Assembly: GCA_963678275.1 (NCBI GenBank) | Contig: OY782765.1 | Location: 1,550,001 to 1,614,000 of the forward strand | DNA: 64,000 nucleotides | From: G963677445 sp963678275 | Lineage (GTDB): Bacteria > Bacteroidota > Ignavibacteria > Ignavibacteriales > Melioribacteraceae | Direction of reading: 5' to 3' | Shown: positions 27,285 to 35,592 of the stretch, piece by piece | How positions within the stretch are numbered: the stretch's first letter is position 1 | How the letters are laid out: each line of letters opens with the position of its first letter | The notes under the pieces: generated by a model | Told to the model about the DNA's origin: nothing | Seen by the model: the letters and a program-made list of their open reading frames with translations, nothing else | Databases searched by the model: none | Position numbers and translations under genes: made by a program

Positions 27285-28436
27285 ATGAAAATATATCTTG
27301 ATAACGCGGCAACCACTCCCCTTCATCCTGAAGCTCTCGAAAAAATGCTTCCCTTTTTAAAGGATAAATTCGGCAATCCGTCATCCACCCATTCCTACGG
27401 CAGAGAAGTAAGGGTGGCGATTGAAGAGGCGAGAGAAAAAATCGCTTTAATTATTAATGCCGATCCTTCCGAGGTTTATTTTACATCCGGCGGGACGGAA
27501 GCGATAAATTTCATACTAAACGGGATTACACTGACCTCACAGGAAGATGAAAACCGGGATGAGTTTATCTGCTGGAACTCCGAGCATAAAGCGGTTCTGG
27601 AAGTCGGGGAATCACTTCAGAAAACCGGAATAAAATTTTCCAAAGCGACCACTGAAAAAGGAGCGGTCGATTTCCATAATCTCTCAGGAAAAACTACCGA
27701 AAAAACTTCTCTTTTAGCGGTCATGTTTGCCAATAATGAAACGGGTATTGTTAATAACATCGCCTCCCTCGCGGAAATTAAGGAAAGAACCGGCGCGAGA
27801 ATTTTCACCGACGCCGTTCAGGCATTCGGAAAATTCCCCATCGATGTTAAAAAGCTGAATATCGACGCGATGAGCATGTCATCACATAAGATCAACGGAC
27901 CTAAAGGAATAGGCGCGGCATATATAAAGAATGGCGCTCCCCTTCAGTCATTTATGATCGGGGGGCCACAGGAAAGGAACCGCAGGGGGGGCACCGAAAA
28001 TCCCGCCGCGATAATTGGTTTTGCCGAAGCCGCCGGAATTGCCCATGAAAACCTTGATTTTCATTTTAACCATGTTTCCGGATTGAAATCACGATTTATC
28101 AATCTGTTGGAAAATTCAGGTTTTAGCGGTATCACCATCAATTCAGATGATAACTCATCTCCATATATACTAAACCTGACTCTCGACAGCAGCGGCTATA
28201 AAAATGATCCCGAGGCTATGTTCATGTACCTTGATTTAAATGGCCTGGCAGTTTCCGGAGGTTCTGCCTGCACATCTGGAGTTATCAAACCATCGCACGT
28301 AATAAAAAACCTGGGCTATAGTGATTTGGACGCCGCCGGCACATTCCGCCTCTCTTTCGGAATATTTAACACCCCCGATGAAATAGACCAGGCTGCTGAA
28401 ATTTTTATCGGTATGCTGGGAAAATTCAGGAAATAA
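27285..28436 (+). CDS. Cysteine desulfurase, IscS/NifS family
   Basis: A 383-residue PLP enzyme that takes sulfur from cysteine as a persulfide for Fe-S clusters or tRNA thiolation. It starts YLDNAATTPLHPEAL. The PLP lysine is Lys202 in MSSHKINGPKGIGA, preceded by the cofactor-binding FTDAVQAFGKFPID. The active-site Cys329 lies in SGGSACTSGVIKPSHVI; this flexible short loop resembles the NifS/IscS group I. RRGGTENPAAIIGFA is also conserved. No iscU, iscR or tRNA thiolase is adjacent, so the acceptor cannot be inferred. The preceding 184-base gap holds a short CGTACTCGT repeat. Confidence 0.93.
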   Translation: MKIYLDNAATTPLHPEALEKMLPFLKDKFGNPSSTHSYGREVRVAIEEAREKIALIINADPSEVYFTSGGTEAINFILNGITLTSQEDENRDEFICWNSEHKAVLEVGESLQKTGIKFSKATTEKGAVDFHNLSGKTTEKTSLLAVMFANNETGIVNNIASLAEIKERTGARIFTDAVQAFGKFPIDVKKLNIDAMSMSSHKINGPKGIGAAYIKNGAPLQSFMIGGPQERNRRGGTENPAAIIGFAEAAGIAHENLDFHFNHVSGLKSRFINLLENSGFSGITINSDDNSSPYILNLTLDSSGYKNDPEAMFMYLDLNGLAVSGGSACTSGVIKPSHVIKNLGYSDLDAAGTFRLSFGIFNTPDEIDQAAEIFIGMLGKFRK

Positions 28437-28448
28437 AAATTTTATATT

Positions 28449-28559
28449 GTAGAGACGCAAAATTTTGCGTCTCCGCAGTAAATCCTTTGATTTCTGCCTG
28501 TTTTTAAGATCTGAATTACCCGAATTCCGGTGTAGAGACGCAAAATTTTGCGTCTCTAC
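28449..28559. repeat. Palindromic repeat, copy A
   Basis: A 111-base element bounded by two copies of a palindrome with half-site GAGACGCAAAA (28452-28473, and a perfect 28-base version at 28532-28559). The same element recurs with equal length at 29467-29577, and together they bracket the truncated ATP-binding gene. They resemble small non-autonomous repeats. Confidence 0.85.
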
Positions 28560-28595
28560 CATTACCCTGTTCATCTATCCAATAATAGTGTTGTT

Positions 28596-29357
28596 TCAAT
28601 CAACATTTGGCCGGGGAATTTTTACTATGAATTGTTCCCCATCGACATCATTAATAAATTCAATATCCGGCTGCTCTTTTAATGACCTCCTGATCCCCGA
28701 ACCCAAGCCGCTGAATGGCATTAACTGTGTACTGAACGCGACTAACTGATTATTCCTGATAACAGGATTGCCATACTTTATATCTTCTACAGTCAGGCCA
28801 TTTGGCAAGATGCCGGGACTGATAATCTCAATCCTGTTCTTAAAAACTAATACCCTGATCGGTGAATTCCTGAAATAATCCCGATGTACAAGAGCGTTTT
28901 GTAATAATTCCTTAAGAGCGATTTCCGAAACTTCCAATTGCCCCTTTGAATTAAAATCTTTATCTATTTGAAGATAATGCAGATTTGATTTAATAAAATT
29001 CAGGCAGTCTTCAAATATTTTTGGAATTCTCCCTTTCAAATCTGTTGGTTTACTTTTATATTCATTTTCTGAGATTTCATTCCTGTAAAATGAAACAAGT
29101 TTTATGGTAAAGGCTGGTTTAAATGTCTGCGGAGTTATCCCGAAAAATAATAAGCCTGCCAGGGATATGTATTTATTTCTCAAAACGCGTTTGGCTTTTA
29201 ACGCCTGTTCATATGTAAGCCCGGCTTCTTCAATAGATTGACCAAATTCTTTTTTGAAATAATTACGGAAAGCCGCTTCATCCAGATCATCTATTGATGT
29301 ATCATAAACTTCCATTTCATCAGCCAATAAATTTCCGCTGCTTTGAAATAAACGCAT
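28596..29357 (-). pseudogene. Truncated RecG-like/AlbA_2-family ATP-binding protein
   Basis: A 253-codon frame resembling the middle and C-terminal part of proteins annotated as RecG-like transcriptional regulators (AlbA_2 plus HATPase_c_4). LFQSSGNLLADEMEVYDTSIDDLD is the usual linker after the AlbA_2 domain. ELLQNALVHRDYF and FKNRIEIISPGILPNGLTVEDI, then SGLGSGIRRSLKE, belong to the GHKL-type ATP-binding domain. The N-terminal AlbA_2 nucleic-acid-binding domain is missing: upstream the frame meets a stop within about ten codons, so the gene was probably cut and copy B of the palindromic repeat lies ~110 bases away. It might still be expressed as a short protein, but a remnant is more likely. 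Confidence 0.7.
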
Positions 29358-29466
29358 AATCTTATCATATTTTTTGATATATCAAATTTTCAGTACAAAT
29401 TTAATCGTTTCAGACTGAAAATCAATAAAAAAACAATGAATGATTTATAAAATGGCAACATCGATT

Positions 29467-29577
29467 GTAGAGACGCAAAATTTTGCGTCTCCGCCGTAAA
29501 TCCCTTGATTTCTGCCTGGTTTTAATATCAGAATTGCCCGAATCCCGCTGTGCAGACGCAATATCTTGCGTCTCTAC
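29467..29577. repeat. Palindromic repeat, copy B
   Basis: A 111-base counterpart of copy A in the same orientation. The left palindrome is intact; the right one has changes (GCAGACGCAATATCTTGCG). The internal segments share TTGATTTCTGCCTG and GAATT-CCCGAAT-CC blocks. Confidence 0.85.
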
Positions 29578-29669
29578 GATTGTACGGCAGGGAAAAATTG
29601 GTTCAACATTTGGGGATATTTCATTATTTACAGACCCAGTTTTGGGTTATGCGCGGGCAATCCCGATTT

Positions 29670-29917
29670 GGCTTTTGGGCTGATTGGTGAGGTGATTGCG
29701 GAGTTGGAGGGGAAAGGATAGAGAGATATGATTTTGGTGTTGGGATTTCCCTATGTTATTGTTATATATGACTTTACAACCTCACCCTATATCCCTCTTA
29801 CGCCACAGCGCACTTAAAAGCCTTATAAAGGAGAGGGACTTTTTACTCCCCTCTCCTTGCTAAGGTCGTAGATGCGCCGGGGCGTGAGAGGGGCCGGGGG
29901 TGAGGTTAAAAAGGTTT
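29670..29917. repeat. Direct repeat unit 1: DUF559-like 3' tail plus palindromic element
   Basis: About 248 bases repeated at 30483-30709. The first part reads in one frame as LAFGLIGEVIAELEGKG-stop, matching the tail of the second unit (ILAFKRVGEVIAELEGEG-stop), so both look like ends of DUF559-type genes. The second part, 29778-29907, is an element bounded by AACCTCACCC and GGGTGAGGTT inverted repeats. Unit 1 carries an internal ~20-base difference from unit 2. The gap 29578-30004 has no other gene. Confidence 0.75.
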
Positions 29918-30004
29918 AGATAACCAATAAACTCTTGAAATTCATCCCACAAAAAACTATATTTTTTCAACACTAAATAATAACAGCAAACAATTATTTC
30001 ACTT

Positions 30005-30534
30005 ATGACTATTCTCTACAATAAATCTTCCGAAGAAGCTAACCGAAGGAATCTCAGGCAGGAATCAACCTTGTGTGAAAAGTTGGTCTGGACATACCTC
30101 AGAAACAGACGATTTCACGGCTATAAGTTCCGGCGACAGTATTCAGTGGGGAAATATGTCCTTGATTTTTACTGCCCTGAATTGCGTCTCTGCATCGAAA
30201 TTGACAGCGATATTCACGAAGAACCGGAACAGAAAGAGAAGGATGAGATAAGGAGTAAGAAAAAAAAGATTTGATATAAAACCAGGTTTTGTGATTGTTC
30301 TAAGTGTGTCCTCCCCCGTCAATGAAGAAAAACACTTCATTGCCACCCCCTCCTGCGGGGGACATTCGGTTTTACCGGGATTGCCGACAAATATCCCCCG
30401 CCGGAGGGGGTGGATCCAAAGTGTCTTTCTTTGGAGACGGGGGAGGACTTACTTCGAGTATCTCTATAACTTTTTTTATATTGGCTTTTAAGAGGGTTGG
30501 TGAGGTTATTGCGGAGTTGGAGGGGGAGGGATAG
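30005..30534 (+). pseudogene. DUF559 (Vsr-like) endonuclease gene, frameshifted and split by a MITE
   Basis: The first 89 codons (30005-30274) match DUF559, a small restriction-endonuclease-like fold related to Vsr: ESTLCEKLVWTYLRNRRFHGYKFRRQYSVGKYVLDFYCPELRLCIEID shows the usual Arg-rich strand and the Asp...Glu catalytic pattern. Family members have about 120 residues. Here an 8-A run at 30260-30267 ends the frame; shifting by one base continues with RFDIKPGFVIVL, as expected for the family strand. A MITE-like element then interrupts at about 30294-30461, and the frame after it ends AFKRVGEVIAELEGEG. So one frameshift plus one insertion broke a formerly normal gene. Confidence 0.7.
30294..30461. 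mobile_element. MITE-like palindromic element, copy 1
   Basis: About 168 bases with terminal inverted repeats containing GTCCTCCCCCGTC on both sides and a C/G-rich interior able to form long stems. It has no coding capacity. It interrupts the DUF559 pseudogene. A related element lies at 35892-36044. The exact ends are approximate. Confidence 0.7.
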
Positions 30535-30709
30535 AGGGGTTATGATTTTAGTGTTGGGATTTCCCTATGTTATTGTTATATATGACTTTACAACCTCACC
30601 CTAAATCCCTCTCTTTATAAAAGAGAGGGACTTTTTACTCCCCTCTCCTTGCTAAGGTCGTAGATGCGCCGGGGCGTGAGAGGGGCCGGGGGTGAGGTTA
30701 AAAAGGTTA
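30483..30709. repeat. Direct repeat unit 2
   Basis: Second copy of the unit at 29670-29917, with its AACCTCACCC-bounded element at 30592-30699 (108 bases). The region 30710-30873 before the peptidase gene contains no other gene and should hold its promoter. Confidence 0.8.
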
Positions 30710-30873
30710 ATAACTAACAATCCAGCGCCAGCTTCACCCCGCTAAAATCCCAAAACAATTTTTGATAATTGATAACTCAAAAACAAGTTAAAAGTCTCTC
30801 TAACATCTGAAGCACTCAGCCGTCTAAATCTAATCGACTGTCAACTATTTATTTTATTAACCCGAGGTCATGA

Positions 30874-32745
30874 ATGAACCGAATATCAACTTTAATTATT
30901 ATCATTTTTTCAATTTCAGCCCTGGCTCTGGCACAGGATAAAGAAAGAAGTGAAATTCCTGATAAATACAAATGGGACCTTTCCGATCTTTTTAAAAACA
31001 ATGATGAATTTAAAACAGGATTAAAAAAGATTGAAGCGAGAATTCCGGAAATCAGCAAATACAAAGGGAAGCTGGCTGATAAATCGGATTACCTCTTTCA
31101 GACACTTGATTCATATTACGATATCAGCAAGGAACTGGCAAGACTTCAGGTATATGCCTACCGACTCGCCGATGAAGATGTAAGGGTAGGAGATAACCAG
31201 TCACTTAAACAGCTCGCGCAGGGAACAGTTACAAAATTCGCTGAAGCTTCCTCCTATATCCAGCCCGAAATTTTAGCTATAGGTAAATCAAAAGTTGAGT
31301 CCTTCCTGAAGAATGATAAAAATCTTAAGGAATTTAAATTTTCTCTGGAAGACCTTTTCAGGACATCAAAACACACATTAACCGCGAGTGAAGAAGAAAT
31401 ACTCGCGAGCGCCGGCGGAATGGCGAGAACCCCCGTTGATGTGTTTAACGTATTTAATAACGGCGACCGCACTCCCCCTAAAGTAACTCTCTCAGACGGG
31501 AAAGAAATTGAAATATCCTCAGCCGGTTATTCGAGATACCGTGCTGTATCAAACCGTGAAGACAGGGCAAAAATCTTTAAAGCCCAGTTTGAGGGATATA
31601 AAAAATATGAAAACACATTCGGCGCGAATCTGGCCGGTAAAGTGAGAGGCGACTGGTTTTTCGCCAAAAGCCGTAAATATGGCTCAACACTGGAATCAGA
31701 ACTTAATGAATATAACATTCCGGTATCAGTTTATAAAAACCTTATCAAACAGATTCATGATAACCTCCCCACCCTGCACAGGGCCCTCGAACTGAAGAAA
31801 AAAATGCTCGGAGTAGATGAACTTCATTATTATGATCTATACGTTCCCCTGGTTGACGCGGTGGAAATGCCATTCACAGTTGAAGAAGCCCAGGAAACTA
31901 CATTAAAAGCTCTCAAGCCATTAGGTGATGACTACCTGAAAGTTCTAAAAAAAGCTTATACCGAAAGATGGATTGATTATTATCCCTCCAAAGGGAAAAG
32001 AAGCGGCGCTTATTCAAGCGGCTCGGCTTATGATGTGCATCCCTATATTCTGCATAACTTCAACGATGATTACGAAGGCACATCGACACTCGCCCATGAA
32101 GTTGGCCACTCTCTCCATTCATATCTTACAAATAAAAACCAGCCCTACCAGTACACCGACTACTCAACTTTTATCGCCGAAATTGCCTCCACAACAAATG
32201 AAAATCTGCTCAATGATTATATGATAGCTAATGCCAAAACCGATGAAGAAAAATTGTACCTTCTCGGATCAGTTCTTGAATTACTAAGGCAGACTATCTT
32301 CCGCCAGGTTTCATTCGCCGAATTTGAGATGATCATTCATGAAAAGATTGAAAACGGCGAGCCTCTGACCGGCGAAAAAATGAGCGATATCTATTTCGGA
32401 ATCGTTAAAAAATATTATGGTCACGATGAGGGGATTTGTGTTGTTGATGATTATGTGCGCTATGAGTGGGCCTATATCCCCCATTTCCTCATATACACAT
32501 ACTATGTTTACCAGTATTCAACATCATTAATTTATTCAACCGCTTTCGCTGAAAAAATACAGAAAGAAGGAGCTCCCGCAGTAGAAAAATATCTGAAACT
32601 GCTCGAAGGCGGCTCCTCCGATTACCCGATAGAGCTTATCAGAAAAGCGGGCATCGATCCATTATCATCAGAAGCATTCGACCTTACTATGTCAAAAATG
32701 AATAAGGTAATCGACCAGATCGAAAAGATTGTAAGTAAAAAATAA
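30874..32745 (+). CDS. pepF: Oligoendopeptidase F, M3B metallopeptidase
   Basis: A 623-residue zinc peptidase that cleaves short peptides. The zinc motif is HEVGH at residues 408-412 (STLAHEVGHSLHSYL), with the downstream Glu in FIAEIASTTNENLL as third ligand. The N-terminal DKYKWDLSDLFKNNDEFK and GKLADKSDYLF are typical for PepF. Unlike most PepF, which are cytoplasmic, it starts with a clear signal peptide (MNRISTLIIIIFSISALALAQ), so it should work in the periplasm, perhaps on peptides taken up from protein degradation. ATG 30874 is preferred over 30870, whose frame encodes no peptidase. A GAGG lies 7 bases upstream. Confidence 0.93.
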   Translation: MNRISTLIIIIFSISALALAQDKERSEIPDKYKWDLSDLFKNNDEFKTGLKKIEARIPEISKYKGKLADKSDYLFQTLDSYYDISKELARLQVYAYRLADEDVRVGDNQSLKQLAQGTVTKFAEASSYIQPEILAIGKSKVESFLKNDKNLKEFKFSLEDLFRTSKHTLTASEEEILASAGGMARTPVDVFNVFNNGDRTPPKVTLSDGKEIEISSAGYSRYRAVSNREDRAKIFKAQFEGYKKYENTFGANLAGKVRGDWFFAKSRKYGSTLESELNEYNIPVSVYKNLIKQIHDNLPTLHRALELKKKMLGVDELHYYDLYVPLVDAVEMPFTVEEAQETTLKALKPLGDDYLKVLKKAYTERWIDYYPSKGKRSGAYSSGSAYDVHPYILHNFNDDYEGTSTLAHEVGHSLHSYLTNKNQPYQYTDYSTFIAEIASTTNENLLNDYMIANAKTDEEKLYLLGSVLELLRQTIFRQVSFAEFEMIIHEKIENGEPLTGEKMSDIYFGIVKKYYGHDEGICVVDDYVRYEWAYIPHFLIYTYYVYQYSTSLIYSTAFAEKIQKEGAPAVEKYLKLLEGGSSDYPIELIRKAGIDPLSSEAFDLTMSKMNKVIDQIEKIVSKK

Positions 32746-32754
32746 TATACTGCT

Positions 32755-32780
32755 ATCCGGGAGTATCAAAACTCCCGGAT
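32755..32780. terminator. Bidirectional hairpin between convergent genes
   Basis: A stem of ATCCGGGAG and CTCCCGGAT with an 8-base loop. It sits between the plus-strand peptidase stop and the minus-strand ATPase stop, so it can end both transcripts. Confidence 0.75.
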
Positions 32781-32781
32781 T

Positions 32782-33903
32782 TCATCCTGCCAGGAATTCC
32801 GCAAAATTCTCCCTGTGAACCACGCTGAATTCAGCATCATAACTTTCCCTGAATTTTTTTGGAATCTTAGCCTTCGCGTCAGGATTCCATTTTATCTCAC
32901 TGGCAAAAAGTTTTCCATCCCTCTCTTCGATATAATCTATTTCCTGTTTTTCTCTCGTTCGCCAGAAAAACCTGTTATGATAAATCCTGCGGTAATCAAG
33001 AGATTTTATTCTTTCACTAATTATAAAATTTTCCCATAAAGCGCCTTTATCCTTTCTCTCATCGAGCAGATTAAAATTCGCTATAATTGAGTTGCGGATT
33101 CCGGTGTCATAGAAATATATTTTCCTGTTTGTCATTATTTCGCCGCGCAGGTTTCTGCTGAAAGGTTGAAGTCTGAAAATGACAAAAGCTTTCTCCAGCA
33201 AATTCAGGTAGTTTGCCACAGTATTTTTATCAACCTGCAGAGTTCTGGAAAGCTCATTATATGACACCTCACTGCCAATCTGGAAAGCGAGCGCTCTAAG
33301 AAGCCTGGATAAAATTTCAGGTTTTCTTAATCCGCCGAATGAAAGCAAATCTTTATAGAGATAACTGCCGGCAAGCTGGGTTAAAATTTCTTTCTCATCT
33401 CCCGGATTGCTCACCACTTCGGGGTACATCCCGTAAATTATTCTTCTCTCAAGTTCCCCCGCGGCCTCAAGATATCCCCTGTTTTTTTGAAATTCCCCCC
33501 AACTGACAGGATATAACATATACTCCCATTTTCGTCCCGTAAGGGGCTCATTGATCTCATTTGCCAGTTCCAGCGAAGAGGATCCGCTAACAAGCAGAAT
33601 TTTACCGGGCAGCTCATCAATTATTAATTTCAGAGTTAATCCGATATTTTTTACTCTCTGCGCTTCATCGATAAAAACAATCTTTTTATTGCCGAAAATT
33701 AATTTTAACTTATCCAGAGGAACGTTTTCCAGTTGATCCCTGGTATAAAGTTCATCACAATTTAAAGTAATGGAATTATCATAATCGGATAATATTTTTT
33801 TGAGCAAAGTTGTCTTGCCGGTCTGCCGGGGACCGATTATAATTATAGCCTTTCCCTGCCCAAATTTATCCCTGATTACATCTTCTAAATCTCTATTTAT
33901 CAT
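32782..33903 (-). CDS. AAA_14 ATPase with DUF4143 C-terminal domain
   Basis: A 373-residue protein of a very common but poorly understood family. Walker A is GPRQTGKTTLL (24-34), Walker B KIVFIDEAQRV, sensor-like LVSGSSSLEL. DUF4143 follows (~190-340), with a winged-helix-like part (SYNELSRTLQVDKNTVANYLNLLEKAFVIFRL) and a nuclease-like end (LWENFIISERIKSL ... EIDYIEERDGKLFASEIKW) that resembles restriction-like folds. It is probably cytoplasmic. Such genes are often mobile and scattered; no toxin or partner gene is adjacent. Function unknown. Confidence 0.88.
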   Translation of the reverse strand: MINRDLEDVIRDKFGQGKAIIIIGPRQTGKTTLLKKILSDYDNSITLNCDELYTRDQLENVPLDKLKLIFGNKKIVFIDEAQRVKNIGLTLKLIIDELPGKILLVSGSSSLELANEINEPLTGRKWEYMLYPVSWGEFQKNRGYLEAAGELERRIIYGMYPEVVSNPGDEKEILTQLAGSYLYKDLLSFGGLRKPEILSRLLRALAFQIGSEVSYNELSRTLQVDKNTVANYLNLLEKAFVIFRLQPFSRNLRGEIMTNRKIYFYDTGIRNSIIANFNLLDERKDKGALWENFIISERIKSLDYRRIYHNRFFWRTREKQEIDYIEERDGKLFASEIKWNPDAKAKIPKKFRESYDAEFSVVHRENFAEFLAG

Positions 33904-34254
33904 CTTCCAGTGATCCTGTTCACTAAATATTCAAACTTTTGGTGAATATAATCACTAAATATGAGTTTATCAAGAATTATTTTCACATGGTGAAAAGATT
34001 AATCTTAATACAGCTAATGACGCTCGTAATCTGGCAAAGTCAGAAAAAAAATGGAATCCCAATAAATGAGTCGTACTCGTTCTCGTAGCGCCCGCTTAGA
34101 TATTCTCAGGTTTTCTTCCCAAAAGGAATCGGTTAACTTTCGAATTAATCATATTTCCTATCAAAGCTTTCATGGGTAAAGGATAAACTTTTATTTTCAA
34201 TTGTTAATTATTCATTATCAATTATTAATTCAGACCTGACCACTTCGCGAAAAT
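33904..34254. other. Intergenic gap with phased AT repeat
   Basis: About 350 bases without a gene. It contains the probable promoter of the leftward ATPase gene, a single TCGTACTCG motif near 34071 that also occurs at 27.1 kb, and five 7-bp-phased units (CAATTGT, TAATTAT, TCATTAT, CAATTAT, TAATTCA) at 34198-34232. Confidence 0.5.
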
Positions 34255-35592
34255 CTAATTCACTTTCGAAAATGCCACTCTGAAACCAATGGTTGACCAT
34301 CCGGGAACCGGCTCTTTAACATCCCGGTTCGCGGGACGCATAAAAAGGGGATGTGAATCCCAGGCGCCCCCCCGGTGTATCTTCCTGTCACCATTTCCGG
34401 GTCCGGCGGGATTTATCGCGAATTCCTCAGTATATGCCTCATACCAATCGCCGCACCACTCTGAAACATTGCCGCTCATATCAAATAAGGATAATTCGTT
34501 TGGAGCCTTTTGCCCGACCGGGTTTGAACTTGTTATGGAATTATATTCACACCAGCCGACTTCATCATAATTATCGCTTCCTGAATACCTGCACTCCCTG
34601 TCATATACTCCTCCCCGAGCGGCATGCTCCCATTCTGCTTCGGTAGGCAGCCTTCCTCCGGCCCATTCACAGTAATCTCGCGCGCCATACCAGGTCACAT
34701 ATACAACAGGTCTGTTTTCATATTCGGCTTTAGCGGAATAGTATCCCGAATTGTTTTCAATCTGCGCTTCGCGGTCTAATCGGAGTTCTCCTTCATTTGT
34801 CATATTTCCCTTTTCATTCAGGAATAAAGCGAATTGGGCATTAGTAACTTCATATTTGGATAAATAAAAATCATCTACAACAACCGTATGCACAGGTCGT
34901 TCATCCTCCTGGTATTCCCATGTCCTGTCACCCATCTCGAAGCCTCCCCCCTGAACATATACTACATCGGAACCAAATTTATCACGGCTTACCAGGTAAA
35001 CCTCTTTTTGTGTTGTTTCCCCATTTATCACTGTCAGCAAAAGTTCTCCCGGGAAATAATCCTGATTGGAGAGTAATACTTCATATATCCCCTGCTCCAA
35101 ATGTTCAATAAATATTTTCCCTTCCGCGTCAGTAGTAATCGTTGACGCCAGAGATGTGATAGTAATGTCGATACCGGCTGCAGGAGTTAAATCGGAGGAA
35201 TAAACAAAGCTGCATTCAAGATTTCCTTTTTCGGGGTAATATAATGTCACCTGTTTTTCTGTTTCCTCAAGTATAACATCAGATGTCATATCGGGATAAT
35301 TCTCCTTTGAAACCTGAAAAGAATATGTTCCCCATTCCAATAACCGGGTAAAAATTCGTCCATCGGCATCAGTGAAATATTCTTCTTCGGGTGATTGAAG
35401 AATTATTCTTGCTTCTGACACCGGATTATCAGAGCCATCAACCAGAATTATTTCAATTCGGCCGGTTCTCTCCGGGATTGTTATAGCTGATGAATTTTCT
35501 TCTTCCCCGCATCCTGATAAAAGAAACATAAAGAATAACAGTATGAGTGTAAAAAATGCTATATGGCTGAAATAAAATTTCTTATCAAACAT
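34255..35592 (-). CDS. Lipoprotein with two carboxypeptidase-regulatory-like domains and a formylglycine-enzyme-like (SUMF1) domain
   Basis: A lipoprotein of about 445 residues. The start is ATG 35592: it has GGAGG 5 bases upstream. A longer frame from TTG 35607 would place this site inside the coding sequence. The signal peptide ends in the lipobox LLSGC (Cys28). Two beta-sandwich repeats follow (RIEIILVDGSDNPVSEARI and LECSFVYSSDLTPAAGIDI), like carboxypeptidase regulatory domains. The last ~230 residues are a SUMF1/FGE-sulfatase domain (VQGGGFEMGDRTWEYQEDERP, GRLPTEAEWEHAARGG, DMSGNVSEWCGDW). The two cysteines that catalyse formylglycine formation in true FGE are absent (RGGAWDSHPLFMRPANRD), so it is probably a binding or scaffold protein on the cell surface or in the periplasm. 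Confidence 0.85.
   Translation of the reverse strand: MFDKKFYFSHIAFFTLILLFFMFLLSGCGEEENSSAITIPERTGRIEIILVDGSDNPVSEARIILQSPEEEYFTDADGRIFTRLLEWGTYSFQVSKENYPDMTSDVILEETEKQVTLYYPEKGNLECSFVYSSDLTPAAGIDITITSLASTITTDAEGKIFIEHLEQGIYEVLLSNQDYFPGELLLTVINGETTQKEVYLVSRDKFGSDVVYVQGGGFEMGDRTWEYQEDERPVHTVVVDDFYLSKYEVTNAQFALFLNEKGNMTNEGELRLDREAQIENNSGYYSAKAEYENRPVVYVTWYGARDYCEWAGGRLPTEAEWEHAARGGVYDRECRYSGSDNYDEVGWCEYNSITSSNPVGQKAPNELSLFDMSGNVSEWCGDWYEAYTEEFAINPAGPGNGDRKIHRGGAWDSHPLFMRPANRDVKEPVPGWSTIGFRVAFSKVN

Noticed and set aside
28449..29577. Possible CRISPR array because of the repeated palindromes
   Set aside because: Only two copies of a 111-base unit, separated by a gene fragment; no regular short spacers or cas genes.
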